Positions 1 through 8,511 are shown, counted from the stretch's first letter. The stretch: 28,079 bases of DNA from CAUUCX01 sp041844835 (GCA_041844835.1 JBGZBU010000040.1:1-28079), one strand, 5' to 3'. The notes: generated by a model from the sequence alone, not told the origin. Numbers and translations are program-made.

Positions 1-126
1 GGATCGGTGTATAAATCTGCACATTATTGCGATGCGGTCTGTATGTCGGGTATACGGGCTGCAAATTACAGATACGGAGAGATGGCGTGAAATAGAGGCG
101 GTGCGAAATAGAGGGACGGTGCGAAT
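1..126 (+). other. Upstream flank of uvrB; possible end of an upstream gene
   Basis: Two forward frames are open from the window edge. One ends with TGA at 88-90. The other runs to a TGA at 128-130 that overlaps the uvrB ATG in an ATGA arrangement. Neither gives a recognisable protein end, so no gene is called. Positions 84-130 contain a short degenerate repeat, GTGCGAAATAGAGG-like, which resembles the GGTGCGAAT pieces inside the repeat in the 5' end of uvrB. No convincing promoter is visible. Confidence 0.3.
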
Positions 127-2220
127 ATGAAAACACAAACACATGTGAATCCAAGCGATGCGAATCCCGATAATGTAAGTTCAAGCGGTGCGAATCCTAA
201 TAACGTGAATCCAAGCGGGATGAATCCAAACCATGTAAGTCCGGGCGGTGAATATGGGGGATTTGTCCTTAAAGCGCCGTTTGCGCCGATGGGGGATCAG
301 CCCGCGGCTATAGAAAAGCTGACAAGCGGAATTTTGAACGGGAAAAAACATCAGACTCTGCTCGGAGTTACGGGTTCCGGCAAGACATTTACGATGGCGA
401 ATGTCATTGCAAACGTGCAAAAACCCACGCTGGTGATTTCGCACAACAAAACGTTGGCGGCACAGCTCTGCGGCGAGTTCAAGGAATTTTTCCCCGATAA
501 CGCAGTGGAATATTTCGTGAGCTATTATGATTATTATCAGCCGGAGGCGTATGTGCCGTCTACCGACACATATATTGAAAAGGATTCGGATATAAACGAC
601 GAGATTGAAAAACTGCGGCATTCCGCGACGGCGGCTCTGGCGGAGAGAAGAGATGTAATAATAGTTGCAAGCGTTTCCTGCATATACGGACTTGGGAGCC
701 CGGTGGACTACGAGACGCAGATGCTTTCGCTGAGACCGGGGATGATAAGAAGCCGCGAGGATATATTATATAAGCTTGTGGATATACAGTATGCGCGAAA
801 TGACGTCGCTTTTACGCGCGGGACGTTCAGAGTGCGGGGAGACACGATAGATATATATCCCGCCGGGCAGGAATCGGCTGTAAAGGTGGAATTGTTCGGA
901 GATGAGGTGGAGAGCATAAAGGAAATAAATCCGCTTACGGGGCAGGTGATTTCGACGAGGAATCACATATCAATCTTTCCCGCGTCACATTATGTGACAT
1001 CAAAGGAGAAGATGAGAAACGCGCTGACGACAATTGAACGCGAGCTTGATGAACGAGTAGAGCATTTTAAGAAAGAGGGCAAACTCTTGGAGGCTCAGCG
1101 CATAGAACAGAGAACCCGTTACGATCTTGAAATGTTGCGTGAAATAAATACCTGCAAGGGGATCGAGAATTATTCGCGCCACATCAACAACGGATTGCCC
1201 GGGTCGAGACCGTACACCCTTATAGACTACTTCCCCGATGATTTCCTGCTCATAATAGACGAATCTCATGCAATGATTCCGCAGCTGCACGCGATGTATG
1301 CGGGAGATCGTTCGCGAAAAAGCTCGCTTGTCGAATACGGATTTCGTCTGCCGTCGGCGCTTGACAACAGGCCGCTGAAATTTGAGGAATTTGAAAGGCT
1401 GATCAATCAGGCGATTTATGTGAGTGCAACGCCCGCGTCGCATGAAACGGAGCGCAGCGGAGGTGTTTCGGCAGAACAGGTCATACGTCCGACGGGGCTT
1501 ATCGATCCTCCCGTGGAGGTGCGGGGGCGCGACGGGCAAATCGATGATCTGATGAACGAGATCGCTGCCGTTACGCGGCGCGGCGAACGCGCGCTTGTCA
1601 CTACATTGACGAAAAAGATGGCGGAGAGCCTCAGCACATATTTCAAGGATGCCGGCATGCGGGTCAGATATCTGCATTCGGAAGTTGACACTCTGGAAAG
1701 GATGGAGATAATACACGACTTCAGGGTGGGCGAGTTTGACGTTTTGGTGGGGATAAATCTCCTGCGTGAGGGGCTTGACATCCCCGAAGTGTCGCTTGTG
1801 ACGGTTTTAGACGCGGATCAGGAGGGATTCCTTCGCACATCGACATCACTGATCCAGACGGCGGGCAGAGCGGCGCGCAATGTGAACGGCAAGGTGTTGT
1901 TGTACGCGGATAAAATCAGTCCCGCGATGGAGAAAATGATATCCGAAACCGAGCGGCGCAGAAAGATACAGATCGCTTATAACAAGGAACACGGGATTAC
2001 GCCTCAGAGCGTTGAAAAATCAGTGCGGGAGGTAATTGAGATTACAAAAGCATACGATGAGGCGGAGAAGCGGAAAAGTCCGCTTGAAATGACTAAAAAA
2101 GAGCTCATAGACTATGTCAAATCCATGGAAAAGGAAATGAGAAGCGCGGCCGAATCTTTGCAATTTGAACGCGCTGCGGAGCTTAGAGATATAATTTTTG
2201 AATACAAGGCCAATATTTGA
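127..2220 (+). CDS. uvrB: Excinuclease ABC subunit B (UvrB)
   Basis: UvrB is the damage-verifying, ATP-dependent helicase-like subunit of nucleotide excision repair. It is loaded on DNA by UvrA and then recruits UvrC. Walker A GVTGSGKT lies at residues 80-87, followed by the aromatic beta-hairpin region (SYYDYYQPEAYVP) that clamps the strand, a DESH Walker B box, helicase motifs with REGLDIPE and QTAGRAARN, and a C-terminal UVR motif (LQFERAAELRD) that contacts UvrC. At 697 residues it is about 30-40 longer than usual. The excess is an N-terminal extension of 10-residue repeats rich in Asn, Pro, Ser and Gly, ahead of the normal start region (GGFVLKAPFAPMGDQPAAI). The ATG at 127 has GAGGG about 11 nt upstream. 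An internal ATG at 220 would give a near-normal length but has a weaker ribosome site. uvrA follows 80 nt downstream. Confidence 0.97.
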   Translation: MKTQTHVNPSDANPDNVSSSGANPNNVNPSGMNPNHVSPGGEYGGFVLKAPFAPMGDQPAAIEKLTSGILNGKKHQTLLGVTGSGKTFTMANVIANVQKPTLVISHNKTLAAQLCGEFKEFFPDNAVEYFVSYYDYYQPEAYVPSTDTYIEKDSDINDEIEKLRHSATAALAERRDVIIVASVSCIYGLGSPVDYETQMLSLRPGMIRSREDILYKLVDIQYARNDVAFTRGTFRVRGDTIDIYPAGQESAVKVELFGDEVESIKEINPLTGQVISTRNHISIFPASHYVTSKEKMRNALTTIERELDERVEHFKKEGKLLEAQRIEQRTRYDLEMLREINTCKGIENYSRHINNGLPGSRPYTLIDYFPDDFLLIIDESHAMIPQLHAMYAGDRSRKSSLVEYGFRLPSALDNRPLKFEEFERLINQAIYVSATPASHETERSGGVSAEQVIRPTGLIDPPVEVRGRDGQIDDLMNEIAAVTRRGERALVTTLTKKMAESLSTYFKDAGMRVRYLHSEVDTLERMEIIHDFRVGEFDVLVGINLLREGLDIPEVSLVTVLDADQEGFLRTSTSLIQTAGRAARNVNGKVLLYADKISPAMEKMISETERRRKIQIAYNKEHGITPQSVEKSVREVIEITKAYDEAEKRKSPLEMTKKELIDYVKSMEKEMRSAAESLQFERAAELRDIIFEYKANI
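145..255 (+). repeat. 30-bp coding tandem repeat in the uvrB 5' end
   Basis: Three full 30-bp units and a partial fourth encode VNPSDANPDN, VSSSGANPNN, VNPSGMNPNH and VSPGGEY. Each unit itself looks like a doubled 15-bp piece (xNPxx). The repeat keeps the reading frame and creates an extension not found in typical UvrB proteins. Its DNA resembles the non-coding repeat just upstream of the start codon. Confidence 0.8.
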
Positions 2221-2293
2221 ACGAAGTCGGCATTTGAATAGAGCCAATATTTGAGTAAAGCCGGCGCTGAGTAAAGCCGGAATTTGAATTCGG
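2197..2293 (+). repeat. Degenerate 17-bp tandem repeat filling the uvrB-uvrA gap
   Basis: Units begin with TTTGA at 2197, 2216, 2233 and 2250, followed by a CTGAGTAAAGCCGGAA unit at 2267 and a partial unit at 2283. The period is 16-19 bp, mostly 17. The first unit is coding: it contains the final codons of uvrB (Phe-Glu-Tyr-Lys-Ala-Asn), and the second begins at the stop codon. The array fills the gap up to the uvrA ribosome binding site. Confidence 0.7.
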
Positions 2294-2300
2294 AGGATTT

Positions 2301-5150
2301 ATGTTGAAAAATATAGTAATTAAAGGTGCAAATGTCCACAATCTGAAAAATGTCGATATAGAAATTCCGCGTGAAAAGATGGTGGTTTTCACGGGATTGT
2401 CGGGATCGGGGAAATCTTCGCTCGCATTCGATACGATTTATGCCGAGGGACAGCGTCGATATGTTGAGAGCTTGTCAGCGTATGCAAGGCAATTCCTGGG
2501 GCAGATGGACAAACCCGATGTCGAGTACATCGAGGGACTGTCGCCCGCCATATCGATAGATCAGAAAACGACAAACCGCAATCCGCGCTCAACGGTGGGA
2601 ACCGTTACCGAGATATATGATTACATAAGGCTGATGTATGCGAGAATCGGGATCCCGCATTGCCCCATATGCGGTGAGGTGATTTCGGGACAATCAATTG
2701 ATCAGATATCGGATGCGCTGTCCGCGTACGCCGAGGGGACCGTTCTCACAATCATGGCGCCCGTAGTGCGCGAGCGCAAAGGAGAACATTCCAAAATTAT
2801 AGAGAGGATTCGCAGAGAGGGATTTGTCAGGGCGAGGATTGACGGGGAGATAGTAAGGATTAACGACGAGGAGATCAGCCTGAAAAAAACCTTTAAACAC
2901 ACCATTGAAATCGTCATAGACAGAATCAAAACGGCTCCCGGGTGCGATTTCAGGCTTGCGGAGGCGCTTGAACTTGCGGTTTCGCATGGAGACGGGATGG
3001 TTCTCGTGCAGATAAAGCACGAAAGCGGCGCGGAGGAGGAGAGGCTGTTCAACACGAGGCTGTCCTGTCCGGTTCACGGCATCGGAATCGGCGAGCTGGA
3101 ACCGAGGATGTTTTCGTTCAACAGCCCGTTCGGCGCTTGTGAGCACTGCGGAGGTCTGGGATTCACAAAAAAAATCGACGAAGATCTTGTAATCAGCGAT
3201 AAGAGCAAGAGCCTTGCGGGAGGCGCGCTTTCTAATATTTTCGCGACTATGGAGACCCAGAGCTTCTACAGGCAGATGATAGAGGCGCTTGCAGAGGAAC
3301 ACGGCGTCAGCATGAAAACTCCTTATAAGGATTTGCCGGACGGATTCAGGCAGGAGCTGCTTTATGGAACCGGAAACAGGCATCTCAAATATTATTACAA
3401 AAGCCGCAATAACGGTTCCGAGGCATATCGCGACCACCCGTTTGAAGGAGTGATAAATAACCTGGAAAGGCGCTATCGCGAGACGAATTCCGATTACATA
3501 AAAGAAAAGATGGAAGAATATATGACTACTCACATATGTAATAAGTGCGGCGGGAAAAGGTTGAAGCCGGAAATTCTTGCAGTTACCGTCGGCGATAAGA
3601 ATATTGCCGAGCTGACCGATATGTCGATCAGGGATATGCTTGTTTTTCTGCAGGATATCAAATTATCGGAGATGCATAAAAAAATTGCGGACGCTATAAT
3701 CAAGGAGATAAAAGCGCGCCTGAAATTTCTCGTGGATGTGGGGCTGGATTATCTTACGCTTTCGCGTTCGGCGGGATCCCTTTCAGGGGGAGAATCCCAG
3801 CGCATCAGGCTCGCAACTCAAATAGGATCGGGTCTGACCGGCGTAATTTATATACTGGATGAGCCGAGCATAGGTCTGCATCAAAAGGATAATTCCAAGC
3901 TGCTGTCCGCGCTCAGGAACCTCACGGATATCGGAAACACGTTGATAGTCGTTGAGCACGATGAAGATACAATGCACATGGCTGATCATATCGTGGATAT
4001 CGGTCCGGGCGCGGGGATTCACGGCGGAGAGGTTGTCGCTGCGGGCAGTTTGCGGGATATTATGGATTGCACAGATTCAATTACAGGAAAATATCTAAAA
4101 GGAGAATTATCGATAGATCTGCCGGGGCACAGACGAAAAGGCAATGGAAAAAGCCTTAAAATCAGGGGCGCCGCGGAGAACAATCTGAAAAATGTGGATG
4201 TCGATATCCCCCTCGGCAAATTCGTGTGCGTTACCGGCGTTTCCGGTTCGGGGAAAAGCAGTCTCGTAAATGAAGTGCTTTACAAAAATGTAGCGAAAGA
4301 ACTGTACAAATCATCTGAAATTCCGGGCAAGTGTGCCGAGATAAAGGGTATAGAAAATATTGACAAGGTGATTGACATTTCGCAGGCTCCGATCGGACGC
4401 ACCCCGCGCTCAAACCCCGCCACATACACGGGCGTATTTACCCCTATAAGGGAGCTTTTCGCTTCAATGTCGGAGGCAAAAGTTAGAGGTTACGATAAGG
4501 GACGCTTTTCTTTTAATGTAAAAGGCGGGCGCTGCGAGGCGTGCAAGGGAGACGGGATCATCAAAATTGAAATGCATTTTCTGCCCGACGTATATGTGCC
4601 GTGTGAGGTCTGCAAGGGGCGCAGGTACAACAGGGAGACTCTGGAAGTCAAGTATAAGGGGAAAAATATCTATGATGTTTTGGATATGAATGTCGAGGAA
4701 GCTCATGAATTTTTCAAAAATATTCCGACGATTACACGGCAGCTGGAAACTCTTGAAGCCGTCGGTCTCGGATATATCAAACTCGGACAGCCCTCAACCG
4801 AGCTGTCGGGCGGCGAAGCTCAACGAATAAAACTCGCCTCGGAGCTTTCCAAGCGCAGCACAGGCAGGACGCTCTACATATTGGATGAACCCACGACCGG
4901 ACTTCATTTTGCGGATGTACATAAACTTATAGGAGTACTCGATAAATTGACGGATATGGGGAATACCGTGGTCGTGATAGAACACAATCTTGATTTGATA
5001 AAATGCGCCGATCATATCATAGATCTCGGTCCGGACGGCGGCGATCGCGGCGGGATTGTCATCGCAAGCGGCACTCCCGAAGAGATCTCCCGTGAGAGAA
5101 AATCGTATACGGGGGAGTATCTGGCAAAGATCATAAATCAAAAGTCATAA
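2301..5150 (+). CDS. uvrA: Excinuclease ABC subunit A (UvrA)
   Basis: UvrA is the dimeric ABC-type ATPase that first recognises helix-distorting DNA lesions and delivers UvrB. The protein has two ABC modules. The first Walker A is GLSGSGKS at residues 32-39, with a split insertion carrying the zinc motif CPICG and later CEHCGG and CNKCGGKR cysteine pairs. The first signature is LSGGESQRI. The second half has Walker A GVSGSGKSS, the CEACKGDG...CEVCKGRRYN zinc finger needed for damage recognition, signature LSGGEAQRI and Walker B LYILDEPTTGLH. Its 949 residues match the family length of about 940. GGAGG ends 4 nt before the ATG. It probably shares a transcript with uvrB. No LexA box or terminator is obvious downstream. 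Confidence 0.98.
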   Translation: MLKNIVIKGANVHNLKNVDIEIPREKMVVFTGLSGSGKSSLAFDTIYAEGQRRYVESLSAYARQFLGQMDKPDVEYIEGLSPAISIDQKTTNRNPRSTVGTVTEIYDYIRLMYARIGIPHCPICGEVISGQSIDQISDALSAYAEGTVLTIMAPVVRERKGEHSKIIERIRREGFVRARIDGEIVRINDEEISLKKTFKHTIEIVIDRIKTAPGCDFRLAEALELAVSHGDGMVLVQIKHESGAEEERLFNTRLSCPVHGIGIGELEPRMFSFNSPFGACEHCGGLGFTKKIDEDLVISDKSKSLAGGALSNIFATMETQSFYRQMIEALAEEHGVSMKTPYKDLPDGFRQELLYGTGNRHLKYYYKSRNNGSEAYRDHPFEGVINNLERRYRETNSDYIKEKMEEYMTTHICNKCGGKRLKPEILAVTVGDKNIAELTDMSIRDMLVFLQDIKLSEMHKKIADAIIKEIKARLKFLVDVGLDYLTLSRSAGSLSGGESQRIRLATQIGSGLTGVIYILDEPSIGLHQKDNSKLLSALRNLTDIGNTLIVVEHDEDTMHMADHIVDIGPGAGIHGGEVVAAGSLRDIMDCTDSITGKYLKGELSIDLPGHRRKGNGKSLKIRGAAENNLKNVDVDIPLGKFVCVTGVSGSGKSSLVNEVLYKNVAKELYKSSEIPGKCAEIKGIENIDKVIDISQAPIGRTPRSNPATYTGVFTPIRELFASMSEAKVRGYDKGRFSFNVKGGRCEACKGDGIIKIEMHFLPDVYVPCEVCKGRRYNRETLEVKYKGKNIYDVLDMNVEEAHEFFKNIPTITRQLETLEAVGLGYIKLGQPSTELSGGEAQRIKLASELSKRSTGRTLYILDEPTTGLHFADVHKLIGVLDKLTDMGNTVVVIEHNLDLIKCADHIIDLGPDGGDRGGIVIASGTPEEISRERKSYTGEYLAKIINQKS

Positions 5151-5232
5151 ATCTGAGAGCGGAATATTTGCCGTACTTGGGAGCTCTGCCGTTTCCCTCT
5201 TTGCGTGCGTATGTGGCAAATTCCTGAAAATA

Positions 5233-5241
5233 TGCTATAAT
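5233..5241 (+). promoter_or_regulatory. Extended -10 promoter for pncB
   Basis: TGCTATAAT is a perfect extended -10 element (TGn followed by TATAAT at 5236-5241). The matching -35 region near 5213-5218 (GTGGCA) is weak, as is common for extended -10 promoters. It lies about 110 nt before the pncB start, leaving a leader that could be structured. Confidence 0.6.
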
Positions 5242-5255
5242 TGTCGCTGTAGATA

Positions 5256-5303
5256 CTGCCCGGATATCGCCTGTAAAAGTCGCCTCGATGCTCACGCGGG
5301 CAG
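5256..5303 (+). promoter_or_regulatory. Possible structured leader hairpin of pncB
   Basis: CTGCCCG at 5256-5262 is the exact complement of CGGGCAG at 5297-5303, with a 34-nt loop that holds a second small pairing (ATCG with CGAT). It sits between the extended -10 promoter and the pncB ribosome site. No U-run follows it, so it is not a simple terminator. It could be a regulatory leader or a chance pairing. Confidence 0.35.
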
Positions 5304-5349
5304 GTTGATTTAATTGGATTTATCCTGTGAAACAAAGGAGAAAAGTAGA

Positions 5350-6783
5350 ATGACCAGAGATATTAATCTTACCATGCTGACGGATTTTTATGAGCTTACC
5401 ATGGCAAACGGTTATTTTGAAGGCGGGATGAAAGATCAGATAGCATATTTCGATATGTTCTTCAGAAATATTCCCGATGGCGGCGGTTTTGCAATTATGG
5501 CGGGTCTTGAACAGGTCATTGATTATATGAATGATTTACATTTTTCCGATGAAGATGTTGACTTCCTCCGCCGCAAAGGGATTTTCAGTGAGGAATTTCT
5601 GGAGTATTTGAGAAATTTCAAATTTACATGTGATGTCTGGGCGATTCCCGAGGGCACTCCGATTTTTCCGCATGAGCCGCTGATCACCGTGCGCGGGCCG
5701 GTCATACAGGCGCAGTTTGTGGAGACGATGATTTTGCTTTTAATTAATCATCAGAGCCTCATTGCGACCAAGGCAAGCAGAATAGTGAGAGCCGCAGACG
5801 GCAGGGGCGTAATGGAATTCGGTACCAGGCGCGCTCACGGAACCGCCGCTGCGGTGCAGGGCGCGCGTGCCGCGTATATCGGGGGATGCATCGGAACCGC
5901 CTGCACCATTTCCGAGCGTGATGACGGAATTACGGCCTTGGGAACGATGGCGCACAGCTGGATACAGATGTTCGATTCCGAGTATGAGGCGTTCATCGCA
6001 TACGGCAGGATTTATCCGGAAAACTGCATTCTCCTTGTAGATACATACAATGTTTTAAAGAGCGGGGTGCCGAACGCGATCAAAGCGTTTAAGGAATTAA
6101 AACCTGCGAAGATGGGCATCAGAATAGACAGCGGGGATGTCACATATCTCACCAATGCCGCCAGAAAAATGCTTGACGAAGCGGGTCTTGAGGATTGTTC
6201 GATAATTGTATCCAATTCGTTGGATGAATATATAATAAGGGAAGTTCTGGTGGAAGGTGCAAAAATTGATTCGTTCGGAGTGGGGGAGCGGCTTATCACG
6301 GCAAAATCGGAGCCGGTATTCAGCGGGGTGTACAAGCTGGCGGCTCTTGAAAAGGACGGAAAAATGATTCCGAAAATGAAAATAAGCGAGAATGTCGGCA
6401 AGATCACGAATCCGGGGTTCAAAACGGTCTACAGACTGTTCGACAACAAAACCGATAAGGCGATTGCAGATGTGATAACTCTTGATGATGAGCCTGCGCC
6501 GTCGGGAGAAGAGTACGAAATATTTGACCCCGACGCCATATGGAAGCGTAAAAAAGTACGGAACTTTTATGCGAAGAATCTGCGCGTGCAGATCTTTGAC
6601 GGCGGCAAATGTGTGTATCAATCTCCCGGCATAGATGAAATCAGAGAATATTGCAGTCGGCAGATTTCAACACTTTGGAATGAGACGCTTCGTTTTGAAA
6701 ATCCACAGACATATTATGTCGATTTGTCACAAAAGTTGTGGAATATGAAAGACGAACTTATAAAAAGTCACCTGGGCTTTTAG
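5350..6783 (+). CDS. pncB: Nicotinate phosphoribosyltransferase
   Basis: This enzyme converts nicotinate and PRPP, with ATP, to nicotinate mononucleotide, the entry step of the Preiss-Handler NAD salvage route. The N-terminus has the family hallmark TDFYELTMANGYF. The phosphoribosyltransferase core shows EFGTRRAHG with His163 and the GTMAHSWIQMF block with His202, the latter probably the phosphorylated histidine. IRIDSGDVTYL is the phosphate and PRPP-binding region. The 477-residue length fits the Gram-positive PncB2-type group. The ATG at 5350 is preferred over an upstream TTG at 5314 because AAGGAG lies 9 nt before it. The gene is a single transcription unit with its own extended -10 promoter and a strong downstream terminator. 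Confidence 0.95.
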   Translation: MTRDINLTMLTDFYELTMANGYFEGGMKDQIAYFDMFFRNIPDGGGFAIMAGLEQVIDYMNDLHFSDEDVDFLRRKGIFSEEFLEYLRNFKFTCDVWAIPEGTPIFPHEPLITVRGPVIQAQFVETMILLLINHQSLIATKASRIVRAADGRGVMEFGTRRAHGTAAAVQGARAAYIGGCIGTACTISERDDGITALGTMAHSWIQMFDSEYEAFIAYGRIYPENCILLVDTYNVLKSGVPNAIKAFKELKPAKMGIRIDSGDVTYLTNAARKMLDEAGLEDCSIIVSNSLDEYIIREVLVEGAKIDSFGVGERLITAKSEPVFSGVYKLAALEKDGKMIPKMKISENVGKITNPGFKTVYRLFDNKTDKAIADVITLDDEPAPSGEEYEIFDPDAIWKRKKVRNFYAKNLRVQIFDGGKCVYQSPGIDEIREYCSRQISTLWNETLRFENPQTYYVDLSQKLWNMKDELIKSHLGF

Positions 6784-6788
6784 TACTG

Positions 6789-6913
6789 TGTATGTAAATG
6801 CACGTATTTACCCTACATGTTGATGTGCATATTTGTTCTGTATGCCAATGTGCATATTTACTGCGTATGTAGGTGTGCATATTTATCCTGCATGTTGATG
6901 CACATATTAATGT
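6789..6913 (+). repeat. Five 25-bp tandem repeats between pncB and its terminator
   Basis: Exactly five consecutive 25-bp units start at 6789, 6814, 6839, 6864 and 6889. Each has the form (T/C)(G/A)(T/C)ATGT.. followed by ATGTGCATATTTA and a variable two- to three-base end. The units differ at several positions, so the array is old or decaying. The core ATGTGCAT appears as its reverse complement ATGCACAT in the last unit, so transcripts could fold back. The array starts 5 nt after the pncB stop codon and ends 2 nt before the terminator stem. Confidence 0.9.
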
Positions 6914-6914
6914 T

Positions 6915-6948
6915 CGGATAATCTCAATCGCGGGATTGTCCGTTTTTT
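6915..6948 (+). terminator. Rho-independent terminator of pncB
   Basis: A 9-bp stem is formed by CGGATAATC (6915-6923) and GATTGTCCG (6934-6942), with one G-U pair and a 10-nt loop. It is followed at once by six T residues and further T-rich sequence. Confidence 0.9.
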
Positions 6949-7113
6949 GTTCAATTTTTTCATTATTTTTTGTTTGAATCTTCCATTTTAAAAATAATGC
7001 ATTATGTATTTTCTATATTTTATTGCTCCAAAATCAAGACAAATCACAAAACAAAAGGCTTGTAGGTTTATTAATTGACACACTATAATTATAATCAAAT
7101 GTTTTTATTGTAT
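6949..7113 (+). promoter_or_regulatory. AT-rich promoter region of codBA
   Basis: This gene-free AT-rich stretch holds two adjacent TATAAT hexamers at 7084-7089 and 7090-7095. A TTGTAG at 7060-7065 lies 18 nt before the first. A perfect TTGACA at 7075-7080 is also present, but no good -10 lies 16-18 nt downstream of it. The exact start point is therefore ambiguous. No purine riboswitch or PyrR-type leader was recognised. Confidence 0.45.
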
Positions 7114-7151
7114 CCCTAATCAAGTGCGACTATCGGAGCACTTTTTTAGGG
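7114..7151 (+). promoter_or_regulatory. Long imperfect hairpin or inverted repeat in the codBA leader
   Basis: CCCTAATCAAGTGC (7114-7127) pairs with GCACTTTTTTAGGG (7138-7151): six outer pairs, two mismatches and six inner pairs around a 10-nt loop. The six-T run lies in the 3' arm, so the inner AAGTGC/GCACTT stem could act as a terminator-like attenuator, or the whole could be a regulator operator. It lies 25 nt before the codB start, between the putative promoter and the ribosome site. Confidence 0.55.
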
Positions 7152-7176
7152 GGATGTGTGCATGGGAGGTGTTTTT

Positions 7177-8421
7177 ATGAACGATACGGCAAAAAATAAG
7201 CAAAAAGTTCAGGATTTCGACTATTCTTTAGCAGCGGTTCCTGAAGATGCACGAAAAGGCTTTCGTGCGATGTTTTTTGTAATGCTGGGCTTTACTTTTT
7301 TCTCAGCAAGTATGAGTGTCGGTGCAAAACTCGGAAACGGTCTTGATCTGGGCGGATTTGCATTGGCATGTATCATCGGAGGCGCTATACTTTCGATATA
7401 TTGCGGCATATTGGCATATATCGGATCCGATACAGGTCTAAATATGGACCTTTTGTGCAGACGGGCGTTCGGTGCCAAAGGCTCATATCTTTCATCATTA
7501 ATTTTGGGATTTACTCAGATAGGTTGGTTCGGTGTCGGTGTCGCAATGTTTTCCATTCCAACGGCACAGCTGCTTGGAATAAATGAATGGATTTTGACGA
7601 TAGCTGCGGGTTTGCTTATGACGGCAACGGCGGCAACAGGTATGAAAGCGCTGGAGGTTGTGAGCACGATTTCCGTTCCGCTTATTGTGGTTCTCGGGGT
7701 GTATTCCATGGTGAGTGCGGCAAACGACGGCGGCGGGCTTGTGTTGGTTTTCAGTCAATCGGCCGGAAAAATAACGTTGTTCACCGGTATAGGATTCGTA
7801 ATCGGTTCCTTTATATCGGGAGGCACAGCCACGCCTAATTTCATCCGATTCGCAAAGAGCAATAAAATTGCCGTGCTGACTACGGTTATCGCATTTTTTA
7901 TCGGAAACACGCTCATGTTCTGCTTCGGCGCGGTCGGCGGCGCATTCACGGGCAAGGACGACATATTCTATGTCATGATCGCTCAAGGGCTTGCAATTCC
8001 TGCGATTTTAGTGCTGGGAGCAAATATATGGACTACCAACAATAATGCGCTGTACACGGGCGGACTCGCGATTTCCAATATAAGCGGAGTCAGGATGAGA
8101 ATTACCACGTGGATCGCCGGCATCGTCGGAACGGGACTTGCGATATGGCTTTACTGGAATTTCGTAAGCTGGCTGAGTATCTTAAACTGTGCGCTCCCGC
8201 CAATAGGAATCATAGTAATACTGGATTTCTTCAAAAATAGGGGGCATTACAGACTCGACTACAAACCGTGTGTCGTGAATCTGTTCAATGTGGCGGGAAT
8301 AATCGTCGGTGCAATTGTAGCAAACCTGCTTAACTGGGGAATTGCCGCCGTAAATGCAATGGCGGTGGCTGCTTTGATTTATTTTATAGGACAGCTTGCA
8401 TGCGGAAATAAGACAAAATAA
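7177..8421 (+). CDS. codB: Cytosine permease, NCS1 family (CodB)
   Basis: This is an integral membrane symporter of the nucleobase-cation-symport-1 family that imports cytosine for pyrimidine salvage. The 414-residue protein has a short soluble N-terminus (DFDYSLAAVPEDARKGF), then about 12 hydrophobic segments. NCS1-like features include the GTATPNFIRFAKS region and the NIWTTNNNALYTGGL block, close to the E. coli CodB pattern of 419 residues. The ATG at 7177 is chosen because GGGAGG ends 7 nt before it; a GTG at 7156 lacks a ribosome site. codA lies 90 nt downstream in the same direction, which strongly supports cytosine as substrate. The separating gap is filled by a degenerate repeat. Confidence 0.93.
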   Translation: MNDTAKNKQKVQDFDYSLAAVPEDARKGFRAMFFVMLGFTFFSASMSVGAKLGNGLDLGGFALACIIGGAILSIYCGILAYIGSDTGLNMDLLCRRAFGAKGSYLSSLILGFTQIGWFGVGVAMFSIPTAQLLGINEWILTIAAGLLMTATAATGMKALEVVSTISVPLIVVLGVYSMVSAANDGGGLVLVFSQSAGKITLFTGIGFVIGSFISGGTATPNFIRFAKSNKIAVLTTVIAFFIGNTLMFCFGAVGGAFTGKDDIFYVMIAQGLAIPAILVLGANIWTTNNNALYTGGLAISNISGVRMRITTWIAGIVGTGLAIWLYWNFVSWLSILNCALPPIGIIVILDFFKNRGHYRLDYKPCVVNLFNVAGIIVGAIVANLLNWGIAAVNAMAVAALIYFIGQLACGNKTK

Positions 8422-8503
8422 GTGGTAAATAAGGCCGAAATAGGCGGTAACAAGACAAAAATAAGCGTGAATAAGCAGGAAAATTAAAATAATCGGTAAG
8501 GAG
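8402..8503 (+). repeat. Degenerate ~22-bp repeat across the codB end and codB-codA gap
   Basis: Units with the pattern G(C/T)(G/A)(G/A)AAATAAG.C.AAATA.GCG begin at 8402, 8425 and 8447, with a more decayed copy from 8468. The first unit is the coding end of codB (Gly-Asn-Lys-Thr-Lys and stop). The repeat runs into the ribosome site of codA. The alignment is by eye and the later units are uncertain. Confidence 0.5.
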
Positions 8504-8511
8504 TGCAAAAA

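Noticed and set aside
6789..6913. CRISPR array after pncB
   Set aside because: The five 25-bp units are contiguous with no unique spacers, so this is a simple tandem repeat; no cas genes are present.
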